Below, one piece after another: positions 63,450 through 64,000 of a stretch of 64,000 bases of DNA. Numbering within the stretch: position 1 is the first letter of the stretch; the number at the start of each line of letters is the position of its first letter. A program made the position numbers and the translations under genes. This DNA is from Actinomycetales bacterium. Its GTDB lineage: Bacteria > Actinomycetota > Actinomycetes > Actinomycetales > Actinomycetaceae. The notes beneath the pieces are model-generated. The model saw nothing but the letters and a program-made list of their open reading frames with translations, did not search any database and was not told the origin of the DNA. Location: contig JAATFD010000012.1 in NCBI GenBank assembly GCA_015655375.1, forward strand, positions 27,094 through 91,093, read 5' to 3'.

Positions 63450-64000
63450 TTACTCCCCGGACGGCACGGCCGTCGATCCACGGGCCACCAGTTCGACGGG
63501 CGTGATCCGCACCTCCGAGGAACGCTCTTCGCCCGGTCGGTCCGCGGTCTTCCCGTTCACCGACCTCAACAGATCGACCGCCGCCGCCCCGACCCCCCGC
63601 ATATCGACACGGATCGTCGTCAAGGGCGGACGGACCAACGTTGCGACCAACGTGTCGTCGCAACCGACGACGCTCATGTCTTCGGGCACGGACACTCCGC
63701 GTGTCCGCAGCCGAGACACCAGCCCGACCGCGACCAGGTCATTGAAGGCAATTACCGCGCTCGCCCCGGAACCCACCGCGAGGTCGGCGGCGGACTCCCC
63801 ACCCTCGACCTGGGGACGGAACGCTCCGAGGTCGACGATCTTGATGTCCATGTGTTCCATCGTCGCCCGCTTCAAGCCCTCGCGCCGCCGGGCGTCCGAC
63901 CTCGAGCCGACGGGACCCCCGACGTAAGCGATCCGTCGGTGCCCGAGCGACCGAAGATGAGCGATGGCCAGCTCCATCGCCAACGCATAGTCGACGGAGA
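63450..64000 (-). CDS. LacI family regulator, 5' end cut by window edge
   Basis: The frame is open at base 64000 and ends at 63450, giving about 183 C-terminal residues. SVDYALAMELAIAHLRSLGHRRIAYVGGPVGSR is the middle of the LacI/GalR effector domain; AVIAFNDLVAVGLVSRLRTRGVSVPEDMSVVGCDDT and RPPLTTIRVDMRGVGAAAVDLL complete it, ending in ELVARGSTA. The helix-turn-helix is outside the window. Nearest regulator to the pectin island, hence a candidate for the AACGTT operators. Confidence 0.9.
   Translation of the reverse strand, partial: SVDYALAMELAIAHLRSLGHRRIAYVGGPVGSRSDARRREGLKRATMEHMDIKIVDLGAFRPQVEGGESAADLAVGSGASAVIAFNDLVAVGLVSRLRTRGVSVPEDMSVVGCDDTLVATLVRPPLTTIRVDMRGVGAAAVDLLRSVNGKTADRPGEERSSEVRITPVELVARGSTAVPSGE

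Overview
The window is high-GC, densely packed and mostly polycistronic, with many 4-bp ATGA/GTGA stop-start overlaps. Gene content points to a fermentative actinobacterium: class Ib ribonucleotide reductase (nrdHIE and nrdF), a bifidobacterial-type xylulose-5-P/fructose-6-P phosphoketolase, an iron-sulfur L-serine dehydratase and GTG/TTG starts. A member of the Actinomycetaceae or a relative is my inference; no rRNA, tRNA, CRISPR array, phage or insertion sequence was recognised.

Layout. 1-6160 (minus): a peptide/opine-type ABC importer (membrane-anchored binding protein, two permeases, two ATPases) followed by an AhpD-like CxxC protein and a class III aminotransferase cut by the left edge. 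6539-12353: an alpha/beta hydrolase, then metY, a self-cleaving P1-type aminopeptidase and L-serine dehydratase on plus, and a DoxX-like protein on minus. 12736-15757: nrdH-nrdI-nrdE behind two NrdR-box-like sites 32 bp apart, with a terminator after nrdH. 15786-18088: a small membrane protein and a predicted ABC-class ATPase.

18160-29560 is the first sugar island: two Gfo/Idh/MocA dehydrogenases, a DUF6807 protein, an MHS-type transporter, a sorbitol-dehydrogenase-like enzyme, a TIM-barrel isomerase, an SDR, an orphan FAD protein and a LacI regulator. Four operator-like palindromes around GGAAnnCGCTTTCC stand before its transcription units. The island lies between nrdHIE and an inverted nrdF (31381-32343). 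Na+/H+ antiporter, phosphoketolase, an ABC-2 exporter with two-component system, an aminotransferase, a holin-like protein, a WXG-like/hydrolase pair, a fructosamine-kinase-like protein and an MFS exporter follow (29674-46028).

46052-61992 is the second sugar island, for pectin or rhamnogalacturonan fragments: uxaB-uxaA-uxaC on minus; an esterase, a GPH-type symporter, a second DUF6807 protein, a GH28 polygalacturonase-like enzyme and a GH78 rhamnosidase on plus; a long GH28-like beta-helix protein with a Gfo/Idh/MocA partner on minus. The glycosidases have no signal peptide, so oligosaccharides are probably imported and cut in the cytoplasm, then galacturonate flows through UxaC, UxaB and UxaA to 2-keto-3-deoxygluconate. 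AACGTT-centred palindromes mark its promoters. The right end holds a DUF4143 ATPase with an 18-bp direct repeat upstream and a LacI regulator cut by the window edge. The two islands share the DUF6807 plus Gfo/Idh/MocA pairing, the most likely place for undescribed biochemistry.
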